Origin: an uncultured Alphaproteobacteria bacterium
Lineage (GTDB): Bacteria; Pseudomonadota; Alphaproteobacteria; Rs-D84
Assembly (NCBI GenBank): GCA_946188105.1
Contig: CAMHTQ010000001.1
Location: 1 to 64,000 of the forward strand
Length of the DNA: 64,000 nucleotides
Reading direction: 5' to 3'
Part shown: one piece after another, positions 25,933 to 34,381 of the stretch
Position numbering within the stretch: position 1 is the stretch's first letter
Layout: each line of letters starts with the position of its first letter
Program-made: the position numbers and the translations under genes
Notes under the pieces: model-generated
Databases searched by the model: none
What the model was told of the DNA's origin: nothing
What the model saw: only the letters and a program-made list of their open reading frames with translations

Positions 25933-28332
25933 TTACTTTTTCACAACAAAGTTAACCAACTTTTTTGGAACGACAATTGTTTTAATAATCGTTGCACCAT
26001 CCAGTTGTTTGACCGCATTTTGCTTTGCTGTTTCGACCAAGTCAGATTCGGCAATGTCCACCGGTACAACAAAGTCCCGCACACGTTTGCCATTAACTGA
26101 CACAACAATAGTCATATCGGTATCTGCCATTTTTGATGCATCTGCGACTGGCCATTTTTCGAACACCAACAAATTTTTATTACCCAATTTTTCCCACATC
26201 TCTTCTGTTAAATGTGGTGCAAATGGATTCAGCATTTGAATCAAAACAGAATAGGCCGCAACAGGCATTTTACCACCTGGGAATGCATTGATAAATTCCA
26301 TCATTCCCGAAATAGCAGTATTGAAATTCATATTTTCAATTCTGTCAGTTACATCAGCAATCAAACGATTGACTAATTTTTCTTGTGCCTCGGTCAAAGG
26401 TTCATCTGTTAAATTATCCGCAAATGCCTCGACACGTTTTAAAAATCTTTGCACACCCGACAGGGCACCCTCGGACCAGATTGTATTATTTTTCCATGGC
26501 CCCAAAGACAATATAGCAACACGTGACGCATCGGCACCAACACGATCCAGTAATTCAGAAACCTGGAACCCGTTACCACGTGATTTAGACATTTTGTATC
26601 CATCACTGCCCAACACTAAACCTTGGGCTGTACGTTTTTTATATGGCTCTGGGGTATTTACCAAACTCAAATCATACAATGCATGATGCCAAAAACGAGA
26701 ATAAATCAAATGGCGGGTATTATGTTCATGTCCACCGTTATAATGTGTAACCGGCATCCAATTTTCCATCTGTTTACGTGAACAAAATTCCGCATCATTT
26801 TTTGGATCCAAATAACGCAGATAATACCACGAAGATCCCGCCCATCCCGGCATAGTATCTGTTTCACGGGTTGCCGCACCGCCACACACCGGACAAGTTG
26901 TTTTAACCCAATCAGTCGCTCTGGCCAATGGACTTTCGCCATCATCGGTTGGTTTATAATCTGTCATATATGGTTGCATCACAGGTAATTGGTCATCTGG
27001 CACAGGTTGCCAACCACATTTTTCGCAATGTACAAGTGGAATTGGTTCACCCCAATACATTTGACGAGAAAATCCCCAATCTTTTAATTTATACTTGGTT
27101 GTGCCACGAGCAAATCCATGTTCAGATCCATATTTAATTGCGGCATCAATTGCATCTTGTTTTCCCATACCGTTTAAAAATTCAGAATTGATATGTTCGC
27201 CATCGCCTTCCCAAACCGCATCAGGTTCACCACCGGCAAGCACAGGAATAATTTCCAAACCAAACTTCTTGGCAAAATCCCAGTCACGAGAATCATGTGC
27301 CGGCACCGCCATAATTGTTCCATACGCATAATCGACCAAAACATAGTCCGATGTAAACACAGGTATTTCACGTCCATTAAATGGATTTATTGCGGCAATT
27401 CCTTCCAGTTTAACACCAGTTTTTTCTTTGGAAGCATCTGTTCTTTCAATTTCACTTTTTGCCACAGAATCTTTGATATATTGTTCAACCGCCGCCGCAT
27501 TTTTAATACGACCATCATCCAACCATTTACGCAACAGTTTATGTTCAGGTGCAATAACACAGAATGTAACACCGAATATAGTATCCACACGAGTTGTATA
27601 AACCGTCATAACATCATCACCGACACGAAAATCGACATCGGCACCGTGTGATTTTCCAATCAGGTTGATTTCGTCTTTTTTGACACGTTCATCAAAATCT
27701 AAATCTTTTAATCCATTCAGCAATTTATCAGCATATTTTGATAAGGCCAAATTCCATTGCATTTTGACTTTCTTTTCGACCTGACCATGACAACGATCAC
27801 AGCAACCATCTTCTAACTCTTCATTAGTCAGGGTAGTGCGACAATTAGGGCACCAATTCATAGGCAATTCAGATTTATATGCCAATCCATTTTTAAAGAA
27901 TTGGATAAACATCCATTGTGTCCATTTAATATATTCAGGATCCGATGTCGCAACACGAGTTTCAGGATTCACCGACCAACCGGCCTGGTCAATAACCGCC
28001 GCATAAGATTTTTTTAATTCAGTTGCGATATCCGCAGGGTGCTTGCCAATTTTTGTAGCATAATGTTCTGCGGTAATTCCCATTGCATCAAAACCCATAG
28101 GGAACAAAACATCATACCCTTGGTGACGGCGAAAACGCGACATAACATCCATACCGGTATAAATCAATAAATGACCCGCATGCAACCCAGTTCCAGACAA
28201 AAATGGAAATTCCACTAAATTATAATAACGTGGCTTGGAATCGTCATTTTTTGGCACAAATGCACGTTCATCACGCCAGCGTTTTTGCCATTTGGCCTCA
28301 CGTTCTATAACTTTTTTCATATCATCAGTCAT
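25933..28332 (-). CDS. leuS: Leucyl-tRNA synthetase
   Basis: Class I synthetase that charges tRNA-Leu. The HIGH motif appears as HAGH (residues 51-54) and the KMSKS motif near residue 579 (YKMSKSRGN). A zinc-binding segment with WCPNCRTTLTNEE and CCDRCHG lies near 160-180. The editing (CP1) domain, with TTRVDTIFG (about 250), removes mischarged residues. At 799 residues it is a bit shorter than E. coli LeuRS but complete, ending in the VVPKKLVNFV C-terminal domain. No attenuator or T-box was seen upstream, in contrast to lysS. Confidence 0.98.
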   Translation of the reverse strand: MTDDMKKVIEREAKWQKRWRDERAFVPKNDDSKPRYYNLVEFPFLSGTGLHAGHLLIYTGMDVMSRFRRHQGYDVLFPMGFDAMGITAEHYATKIGKHPADIATELKKSYAAVIDQAGWSVNPETRVATSDPEYIKWTQWMFIQFFKNGLAYKSELPMNWCPNCRTTLTNEELEDGCCDRCHGQVEKKVKMQWNLALSKYADKLLNGLKDLDFDERVKKDEINLIGKSHGADVDFRVGDDVMTVYTTRVDTIFGVTFCVIAPEHKLLRKWLDDGRIKNAAAVEQYIKDSVAKSEIERTDASKEKTGVKLEGIAAINPFNGREIPVFTSDYVLVDYAYGTIMAVPAHDSRDWDFAKKFGLEIIPVLAGGEPDAVWEGDGEHINSEFLNGMGKQDAIDAAIKYGSEHGFARGTTKYKLKDWGFSRQMYWGEPIPLVHCEKCGWQPVPDDQLPVMQPYMTDYKPTDDGESPLARATDWVKTTCPVCGGAATRETDTMPGWAGSSWYYLRYLDPKNDAEFCSRKQMENWMPVTHYNGGHEHNTRHLIYSRFWHHALYDLSLVNTPEPYKKRTAQGLVLGSDGYKMSKSRGNGFQVSELLDRVGADASRVAILSLGPWKNNTIWSEGALSGVQRFLKRVEAFADNLTDEPLTEAQEKLVNRLIADVTDRIENMNFNTAISGMMEFINAFPGGKMPVAAYSVLIQMLNPFAPHLTEEMWEKLGNKNLLVFEKWPVADASKMADTDMTIVVSVNGKRVRDFVVPVDIAESDLVETAKQNAVKQLDGATIIKTIVVPKKLVNFVVKK

Positions 28333-28868
28333 ATTGGTATCCTTTATTGAAAATATCGCACCAACAAATTTTATACAGATTTCTGACGAATTTCAAGATT
28401 TTTATATATAAAAACGTTCTGGATATTTCGCATTTTTGAACCATTTTTATAAATTTTGACGGTTACAGCAGGGCAAACACCATTTTTTATCACACAAAAC
28501 ACTCGCAAACCCGCAGAAATCTGGGCTTTTTTAACAAAAATTTGGCAAAGCAGGGCGATTTTTTGTAAAATTTTGACCAAAAACCGCTTTTTTGGGGATT
28601 TTTACAATTTTCATGATTTTGGCAATTTTACTTAAAATTCATATTTTCAATTTTAATCCTCAAAAATACAAAATTTTGCATTTTTTATAAAAATTTGAAA
28701 AAAATTTATTTTCACAACCAAATTTTATAGAAACCAAACAAAATTCTTATAAAACCAGCAGAAACTATAGGATTCCACAGATTACACACAACACAACAAC
28801 ATTATACAAATTCGCCCCAGACCATATTTTCTGCGACTTTCAGCCGTTTTTATACGCGAAATATTCTG

Positions 28869-28934
28869 ATCGATTTTCAGGCCGATGAATATTAAAAACC
28901 GTATAATTGGACGTCCAGATGCCTGAAAATCGAT
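28869..28934. repeat. 14-bp perfect inverted repeat with 38-nt loop
   Basis: ATCGATTTTCAGGC (28869-28882) is mirrored by GCCTGAAAATCGAT (28921-28934). The loop contains a smaller GGACGTCC palindrome. Purpose unknown; it lies about 230 bp from the dif-like site. Confidence 0.85.
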
Positions 28935-29162
28935 TGGATTTCAGCGACATTCAGATAATTTCAGCAATATAAATATACGAACGCAACGACAAAGGCGCCA
29001 CAACCATAGGAATAAAATTCCAGCAAACACAGAACAGGTTGATTATACGCAATATTTTTAACAAAATTCCGCCAAAACCCGCCAAATTTCATCAATATTT
29101 AGCCACAAACAACGCATTTTAACCAATATTATTATAACCCCAGCCACATTTCACCACACCAA

Positions 29163-29190
29163 ACTATACATAATATACATTATGCGCCTT
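29163..29190 (-). other. dif: dif-like XerCD recombination site
   Basis: On the minus strand the sequence GCGCATAATGTATATTATGT is present. This is identical over 20 consecutive bases to the E. coli dif site as I know it, covering most of the XerC arm (GCGCATAA), the central TGTATA and the inner XerD arm (TTATGT). The outer XerD bases differ (ATAGT for TAAAT). The site lies in noncoding DNA, as expected. It is where XerC/XerD resolve chromosome dimers at the replication terminus. A XerC-type recombinase is encoded at 45.6-46.5 kb. Confidence 0.88.
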
Positions 29191-29212
29191 TTTAATATAA
29201 TAAAATATAAAT

Positions 29213-29238
29213 GAAGACCGCCATCCCCCGCGGTCTTC
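29213..29238 (-). terminator. GC-rich hairpin downstream of mscL
   Basis: The arms GAAGACCGC / GCGGTCTTC enclose a C-rich loop. On the minus strand an AT-rich tail follows, so it may be a back-up terminator after mscL. Confidence 0.5.
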
Positions 29239-29259
29239 GCCCTGTTAAAAACCAAATAA

Positions 29260-29287
29260 AAAATGCCACGTTTTTTTGACGTGGCAC
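29260..29287 (-). terminator. mscL terminator
   Basis: Minus-strand TGCCACG / CGTGGCA stem followed by a T tract, 22 bp after the mscL stop codon. Confidence 0.85.
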
Positions 29288-29308
29288 CCATAAAAAAATA
29301 TTTACAAA

Positions 29309-29812
29309 TTATTTTTTAATCTTGGCAACCTTTTTTGCCGCCTTGGCAACCTTACCCACCTTTGCTGTCAAACTCTTGATACCTTTTGCCAATTCGGTCT
29401 CTTCTGCTTCCCCTATTTCCTCTGGTTTTACGGCAGAACAGCAATATGGACATTTTGTAGCCAATTTGCTAATAGATTGTTGGCAATATGGGCATGCGTG
29501 TGTTGTAACTGGCTGTTTTGAACGTGCCTTGGCAGCAATACGCACAATTAAGAATACAGCAAACATTGTTATCAAGAAACTGATTACCGCATTCAAGAAT
29601 AAACCAATACTGATTGCAGAATCCGCCCCCAGAGTGATTTTCCATGCAGAAAAGTCAATTCCGCCAATCAACAATCCAATCGGTGGCATCATAACATCTT
29701 TGACCAATGAATTCACAACCGATGTCATCACCGAACCAACGATGATACCAACAGCCATGTCGATTGCATTACCGCGATTTATAAAAGTTTTAAAGTCTTT
29801 AAGCATACCCAT
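29309..29812 (-). CDS. mscL: Large-conductance mechanosensitive channel with zinc ribbon
   Basis: Homopentameric inner-membrane channel that opens under membrane tension and releases solutes on osmotic downshock. The start MGMLKDFKTF is the usual MscL N-terminus (AAGGAT before it); an upstream in-frame extension overlaps aroK and is rejected. TM1 is at about 18-48 (AVGIIVGSVMTSVVNSLVKD) and TM2 at about 68-93. After TM2, where most MscL have a short helix bundle, this one has CPYC (107-110) and CPYC (121-124), a zinc ribbon, and a Lys/Ala-rich tail. Confidence 0.95.
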   Translation of the reverse strand: MGMLKDFKTFINRGNAIDMAVGIIVGSVMTSVVNSLVKDVMMPPIGLLIGGIDFSAWKITLGADSAISIGLFLNAVISFLITMFAVFLIVRIAAKARSKQPVTTHACPYCQQSISKLATKCPYCCSAVKPEEIGEAEETELAKGIKSLTAKVGKVAKAAKKVAKIKK

Positions 29813-29879
29813 TTTTCTATCCTTTTTGTTTTGTTGTGTTTTTATTGTCCTGATATTGCTATCAAGTGTTAGAATTCCC

Positions 29880-30443
29880 CTATTTATCTGACTTTTTGCC
29901 CTTTTGATATTGTGCCAAAGCCCCCAATACCGCCGCCAATGTTTTTCGCAAACTTTCATCATGGGTTTCAACCATTATATTAGCCATGGCATAGGTATCA
30001 TACCGTTCATTTATCAATTGGGATAATATAACCCGACTGTCATTATTTAATAATTGTGGTCTGGTACGGCGGAAATTAGTGCGTTTAACCAATAAATCCA
30101 AATCCGCCTTTAACCAAATGCTTGTCGCCTTGTCCAAAACCATTTCACGCACAGCCGGTGTGATAAATGCACCCTCGCCTGTGGAAACAACCTTGATACG
30201 TGGTTCAGAATCCAACAACCGTTCAATCACAGATTTTTCAACGCGTCTGAATTCTTGTTCGCCATACATAGCAAAAATATCAACCACGCTGCATCCGGCG
30301 GCCTTTTCTATCTCTTTATCAGAATCAACAAATGGAATCCCCAATGCCCTGGACAATGCACGGCCCACAGATGTTTTGCCAACCCCCATCAGCCCCACCA
30401 TAACAATAGGTTTGTTTAATATAATCTTTTGGTTCTTTATCAT
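29880..30443 (-). CDS. aroK: Shikimate kinase
   Basis: Phosphorylates shikimate in the aromatic amino acid pathway. VGLMGVGKTSVGRAL (residues 16-30) is the P-loop. DSDKEIEKAAG carries the shikimate-binding Asp, FRRVEKSVI the FRxxE motif, and STGEGAF matches the GGG-type shikimate-binding turn, here with the first Gly changed (STGEGA rather than xxGGGA). RRTRPQL holds the lid Arg. aroB, the frequent neighbour, is not adjacent. The gap to prfA is 33 bp. Confidence 0.93.
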   Translation of the reverse strand: MIKNQKIILNKPIVMVGLMGVGKTSVGRALSRALGIPFVDSDKEIEKAAGCSVVDIFAMYGEQEFRRVEKSVIERLLDSEPRIKVVSTGEGAFITPAVREMVLDKATSIWLKADLDLLVKRTNFRRTRPQLLNNDSRVILSQLINERYDTYAMANIMVETHDESLRKTLAAVLGALAQYQKGKKSDK

Positions 30444-30476
30444 ATTTTAAACTATATCACATAAATTTAGTCGTTT

Positions 30477-31541
30477 TCAATCCATATTTGTCAGACGTTC
30501 CAACTGATCCGCAGCAATCAATGCATCAATCATTTCATCCAACCCTTCGCCACCTGCCAAAATGTCATCTAATTTATATAAAGTCAGTTTGATACGATGA
30601 TCTGTAACGCGTTGTTCTGGGAAATTATATGTTCTTATCTTTTCACTGCGATCCCCTGACCCAACCATAGAACGTCTTGAACTATTACTTGCGTTTTGTT
30701 GTTCAAGTCTTTGTTTTTCGTACAATTTAGACCTTAACACCGCCATTGCCGACGCTTTATTTTGAAACTGACTGCGTTCGTTTTGACATGTCACAACAAT
30801 ACCAGATGGAAAGTGCGTAATACGTATCGCACTGTCTGTTTTATTAACGTGCTGGCCACCCGCCCCAGATGCACGGAAAACGTCGATACGAATATCTTTA
30901 TCTTCGATAACAACATCAATATCTTTGGCCTCGGGCATCACAGCCACCGATGCCGCAGAGGTATGGATTCGCCCTGCTGCCTCGGTTTCTGGAACACGTT
31001 GCACACGATGAATCCCAGATTCAAATTTCATACGAGCATACGCGCCAACACCGTCAATTTTAAACACGATTTCTTTATACCCATGCAATGATGTCGGGTT
31101 TTCTTCGATAACCTCAATCTTCCACCCTTTACGCAAAGCATAAGATTTATATTGGTTATACAAATCCCCTGCAAACAAAGCAGATTCTTCGCCACCAACC
31201 CCAGCACGAATTTCCATAATAACACTGTTATCATCAGCCTCGTCGCGTGGCAACAATGCGATTTGCAACCGTTTTTCTATATCAGGCAATTTACCCTTTA
31301 ATTCTGCCATTTGCTCTATTGCCATTGCATGAAAGTCAGGATCATGTTGCAATTCATCAGCATCTTGGATACCTTTGACAGTTTGAAAATATTCATCTAT
31401 CAATGGCAACAATTCTGACAATCTGGAATACTCTTTGGACAATTTTGCCAATTCATCCCCAGACACATCCCCAGAATTCATTTGATTACCAATTTCATCT
31501 GCACGTTTTTGTATATCACGCAGCTTTTCTTCCATAATCAT
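30477..31541 (-). CDS. prfA: Peptide chain release factor 1
   Basis: Recognises UAA and UAG stop codons and triggers peptide release. GAGGQHVNKTDSA near residue 227 is the universal GGQ motif, and the preceding HRVQRVPETEAAGRIHTS block is typical for class I factors of the RF1 type. The start ATG at 31541 sits one base after the hisS stop codon, with AAAGG spaced 9 nt before it; a TTG three codons earlier and an ATG two codons later are alternatives. Length of 354 residues is typical. Confidence 0.95.
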   Translation of the reverse strand: MIMEEKLRDIQKRADEIGNQMNSGDVSGDELAKLSKEYSRLSELLPLIDEYFQTVKGIQDADELQHDPDFHAMAIEQMAELKGKLPDIEKRLQIALLPRDEADDNSVIMEIRAGVGGEESALFAGDLYNQYKSYALRKGWKIEVIEENPTSLHGYKEIVFKIDGVGAYARMKFESGIHRVQRVPETEAAGRIHTSAASVAVMPEAKDIDVVIEDKDIRIDVFRASGAGGQHVNKTDSAIRITHFPSGIVVTCQNERSQFQNKASAMAVLRSKLYEKQRLEQQNASNSSRRSMVGSGDRSEKIRTYNFPEQRVTDHRIKLTLYKLDDILAGGEGLDEMIDALIAADQLERLTNMD

Positions 31542-31542
31542 T

Positions 31543-32844
31543 TTATGCAACCTTTAATAATTTGATAGCATCAACCACAGACAAACTCTGTTGTTCGCCC
31601 GATTCCATATTTTTTAATGCCACAAGTTGATTTTTTGATTCATCATCGCCGATTATCATACTGAATTTAGCCTTAATTTTGTCCGCATATTCAATTTGAT
31701 TTTTAAACTTTTTTTCTGTGTCTAAATACGATACAGCGGCGATATTTTCATCACGTAATGCATTCACAATGCCAGATGCATACGCAACATTATTATCACC
31801 CATCACCAACACCGCAACATCGATTGGTGTTTCAAATCTGGTTAAATCAATTTGGTTGTTTTCTAACATAGCCGCAAAGATTCTTGAAAATCCGATTGCC
31901 GCCCCAACCCCAATAATTTTGGTTTTAGAAAACTTACCCGCCAAATCAGCATAACGACCACCACCAGCCGCAGTTCCCAATTCTGGATGATTTATCAATT
32001 TAAATTCAAAAACCAATCCAGTATAATATGCCAAACCACGAGTAATAGACAAATCTATCTTGGCATTTTTAACACCCATACCCGACAGAACTGTCATAAA
32101 CTTTGTCAATTCATCAATAGCGGCATTTAACTTATCACTTTTGTTTACAAATTGCTTATAACCGTCTGTAAATACGGATTTTATCAATTCTTCTTTGTTT
32201 TCGTCATTTAACGTGTCGCGCAACCCTTCGGCAAAGTCGTCATCGCCCATTTTGTCCTTTTTATCTATCAAAACGAACACATCTTTCTTTTGATCTGCAT
32301 TCATTTCCAGATAATCGAACAAGGCATCCCAAAATGGACGCGAACCAATCAAAACCTCGGCTGGACCGATAAATTCTGCAACTGATTCCAAAGCACGATT
32401 TATCACAGAGATAATTTCTGCATCATAATTAGTAGACAAAGAATTTATTCCCATTATATCCAAATCCATTTGGTAAAATTCACGATAACGACCACGTTGA
32501 GCGCGCTCGCCACGATAACGTTTAGAAAACTGTGATGCACGGAAAGGAAACACCAAATCATTCAGATGACCTGCAACATAGCGCGACAATCCAACGGTTC
32601 CATCGTAACGAAGTCCCATTTTGGTATCACCTTTTTGGAACAGAAACATCTGGGTTTCGATTTCATCCCAATTATCTTTATCTGTCAGAACCTCGGCACG
32701 TTCTATGGCTGGCAAATCCAACATGGAAAATCCTGACAATTTCAGCACATTTTGCATGCGTGCCGCACAAACATCGAAACAACGTTGCTGTGCTGGTAAT
32801 AATTCTATAAACCCTGATAACGGTTTAGTAGGTTTTAAATCCAT
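31543..32844 (-). CDS. hisS: Histidyl-tRNA synthetase
   Basis: Class II synthetase. FSMLDLPAIERAEVL and the motif 2 region RYRGERAQRGRYREFYQMDLD are visible, followed by the HisRS-specific RGLAYYTGLVFEF block near residue 259 and AAGGGRYADL (motif 3 region begins around 291). The C-terminal anticodon-binding domain (VAVLVMGDNNVAYASGIV) completes it. At 433 residues it is full length. AAGAGGTG precedes the start. It is coupled to prfA. No histidine-rich leader peptide was seen upstream, only a palindrome. Confidence 0.97.
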   Translation of the reverse strand: MDLKPTKPLSGFIELLPAQQRCFDVCAARMQNVLKLSGFSMLDLPAIERAEVLTDKDNWDEIETQMFLFQKGDTKMGLRYDGTVGLSRYVAGHLNDLVFPFRASQFSKRYRGERAQRGRYREFYQMDLDIMGINSLSTNYDAEIISVINRALESVAEFIGPAEVLIGSRPFWDALFDYLEMNADQKKDVFVLIDKKDKMGDDDFAEGLRDTLNDENKEELIKSVFTDGYKQFVNKSDKLNAAIDELTKFMTVLSGMGVKNAKIDLSITRGLAYYTGLVFEFKLINHPELGTAAGGGRYADLAGKFSKTKIIGVGAAIGFSRIFAAMLENNQIDLTRFETPIDVAVLVMGDNNVAYASGIVNALRDENIAAVSYLDTEKKFKNQIEYADKIKAKFSMIIGDDESKNQLVALKNMESGEQQSLSVVDAIKLLKVA

Positions 32845-32928
32845 AATTTCACCTCTTTTTAGGTACTATAATTTAATTAACTTGATTTGATTTATTATAT
32901 CATAAAAATGATACAGACGCTAGAAACA

Positions 32929-32946
32929 CACACCCATATGGGCGTG
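32929..32946. promoter_or_regulatory. Operator-like palindrome upstream of hisS
   Basis: CAC-A-CCCATATGGG-C-GTG is an 18-bp palindrome with one mismatched pair. It lies about 85 bp before hisS, upstream of a possible TATAAT on the minus strand. It could bind a dimeric regulator; no candidate is known. Confidence 0.4.
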
Positions 32947-33022
32947 ATGCAAAATATGACAAAAATGCAATTTATTCATAATCATAGGCACATCATAACA
33001 ATAAAATCCCGAATTTTCAACA

Positions 33023-33050
33023 AAAAATAACACCACACGATGGTGGTGTT
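33023..33050 (-). terminator. Terminator of the gene at 33.1-33.6 kb
   Basis: Minus-strand AACACCACC / GGTGGTGTT-type hairpin (one mismatch) followed by ATTTTTTG. Confidence 0.75.
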
Positions 33051-33057
33051 ATAATCT

Positions 33058-33588
33058 TTACTTAAAATTCATTTTCTTTTGCAATGCCACAATACTATTT
33101 CTCCAATGAACCATTTCTTGGATGCGTCTTTTAAACCCAGCAAAAGACAATTCTTCTGCATTAACCATCTGAAATGATTCTAAAAATTTGTTGTCATAAT
33201 ACAAGTCCTCTAAATACACCATACCAATTTTGCGTTCTTTGCAATTCATCAGGCACAAAATAAAATAATTTGTTGTCAAACGCAGTAAAATAGATGAATC
33301 AAAATTTTCAGATTTTTTACCATTATCCAATGGAGTGAAAAAACTTTTCTTTAACATATCATCTGATTTACAAAACCCAGTTTTCTTTACCGCATCACGT
33401 ACTTTGCATTCAAATCCCTTGCATGGTTTTCTGGGCATACCGCTGACATCTACATAAGGTTTTTTAACAATCGCACCATTTAAAACATTATAAACCCTGA
33501 CCGTTTTATTTTCGGTCTGTGGCTCAGCAATCAAAGTATTGGAAATACAATAAGAATCCTTTGTAGGCAGTTGCACAGAATTATTCAT
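33058..33588 (-). CDS. Hypothetical protein
   Basis: Not recognised. The 176-residue protein is soluble, with no signal peptide. An N-terminal Asn/Thr-rich tail is followed by a Cys/Lys-rich centre (KPCKGFECKVRDAVKKTGFC, residues 55-74) and a helical C-terminus (FKRRIQEMVHWRNSIVALQK). The gene has its own ribosome binding site (AAAGG) and terminator, and a TATTAT-like element lies just upstream. It sits alone between hisS and the metallopeptidase gene. It has the look of an accessory gene. Confidence 0.65.
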   Translation of the reverse strand: MNNSVQLPTKDSYCISNTLIAEPQTENKTVRVYNVLNGAIVKKPYVDVSGMPRKPCKGFECKVRDAVKKTGFCKSDDMLKKSFFTPLDNGKKSENFDSSILLRLTTNYFILCLMNCKERKIGMVYLEDLYYDNKFLESFQMVNAEELSFAGFKRRIQEMVHWRNSIVALQKKMNFK

Positions 33589-33672
33589 TTTTTATTACCT
33601 TTATAATATAACTCTCCACTCCCGACCAACTGATAACAACACTATCAAATATTTTCACAAAAGCAACTTTTT

Positions 33673-34380
33673 TTAAAAATATTTATGCAAAGATGCACCA
33701 TTTTGATTCAGCCAACGTTTTGCACGTTCAACCCCAAACCCATACAGTTCGGATACCTGACGCCAAAATGCAGGCGAATGATCCATATGCTTTTTATGGG
33801 CTAATTCATGCATAACAACATACCGCATTACCTCGTACGGTGCAAATGCCAACCGCCAAGAAAAAGACATTGTGCCAGTCGAAGAACAACTGCCCCAACG
33901 GGTGGAAGTATCCCGCAACGCAATTCGTGCAGGCCAAAATTCACGTGGGGTTGATTTAATAATTTCTTTGATAGATTTTAATAATTCCGCCTTTATAACA
34001 TCCCGAACCCGTCGTTCAAACATATCCACCCCACCCCCAACGGTCAACGTCCATGTGCCGTCATCATTTAATATTAAACTGTTTGAACGAGAATTTGGGT
34101 TCCTTAACAATCGTACCCGTCGTCCTAAAAATTCAATTTCATCGCCATCACAAACCACACACTTTTTAGGAGTCCGTGCAAAAATCGAATTCACCCATTT
34201 ACGTTTAGATTCCAAAAATTTAATTGCCTGGGATTCTGGCACCATAAATGGCTTGGACATACGGATTTCAAATTCACCCGTTGTTTTAGGTCGCAAAGTT
34301 ATATTTCTGGTACCACGTCTGGATTCAATTACAACCGGAATTTCGCCACCATCATCTAAAACAAAAACATAACTAGACAT
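33673..34380 (-). CDS. YgjP-like zinc metallopeptidase
   Basis: Member of the M48-related YgjP/DUF45 (WLM-like) group. The zinc motif HELAHKKHMDHS lies near residue 188, with HExxH at its front and a further conserved His three residues after. RWGSCSSTGTMSFSWRLAFA before it is the signature RWGSCs block of the family. Physiological substrates of the family are not well settled. The gene ends the minus-strand pair with transketolase, separated by one base, and the two are probably cotranscribed. Cytoplasmic. Confidence 0.9.
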   Translation of the reverse strand: MSSYVFVLDDGGEIPVVIESRRGTRNITLRPKTTGEFEIRMSKPFMVPESQAIKFLESKRKWVNSIFARTPKKCVVCDGDEIEFLGRRVRLLRNPNSRSNSLILNDDGTWTLTVGGGVDMFERRVRDVIKAELLKSIKEIIKSTPREFWPARIALRDTSTRWGSCSSTGTMSFSWRLAFAPYEVMRYVVMHELAHKKHMDHSPAFWRQVSELYGFGVERAKRWLNQNGASLHKYF

Positions 34381-34381
34381 A

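Larger units (their letters stand above)
28333..29308. other. 976-bp noncoding region containing a dif-like site
   Basis: No convincing gene lies between leuS and mscL. A 69-codon minus-strand frame at 28371-28580 lacks a ribosome binding site and looks random. The stretch is very AT-rich with C exceeding G on the plus strand. It holds a 14-bp inverted repeat (28869-28882 / 28921-28934), a dif-like site (29163-29190), a GC-rich hairpin (29213-29238) and the mscL terminator. No cluster of DnaA boxes was seen, so it does not look like an origin. Confidence 0.7.

Noticed and set aside
28333..28440. Leader-peptide attenuator before leuS
   Set aside because: No terminator hairpin lies upstream of the start codon and no short Leu-rich frame was found.
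28371..28580. 69-codon minus-strand open frame upstream of leuS
   Set aside because: No ribosome binding site, low-complexity content, and it would overlap the leuS promoter region.
28333..29308. The noncoding region as a replication origin or decayed gene
   Set aside because: No cluster of DnaA boxes was found and no remnant of a protein frame could be followed; a dif-like site fits a terminus instead.
29813..29971. N-terminal extension of mscL overlapping aroK
   Set aside because: MscL proteins begin near MLKDFK, and AAGGAT is placed for the internal ATG.
32845..32940. Histidine leader peptide before hisS
   Set aside because: No short frame rich in His codons and no terminator hairpin in the leader.
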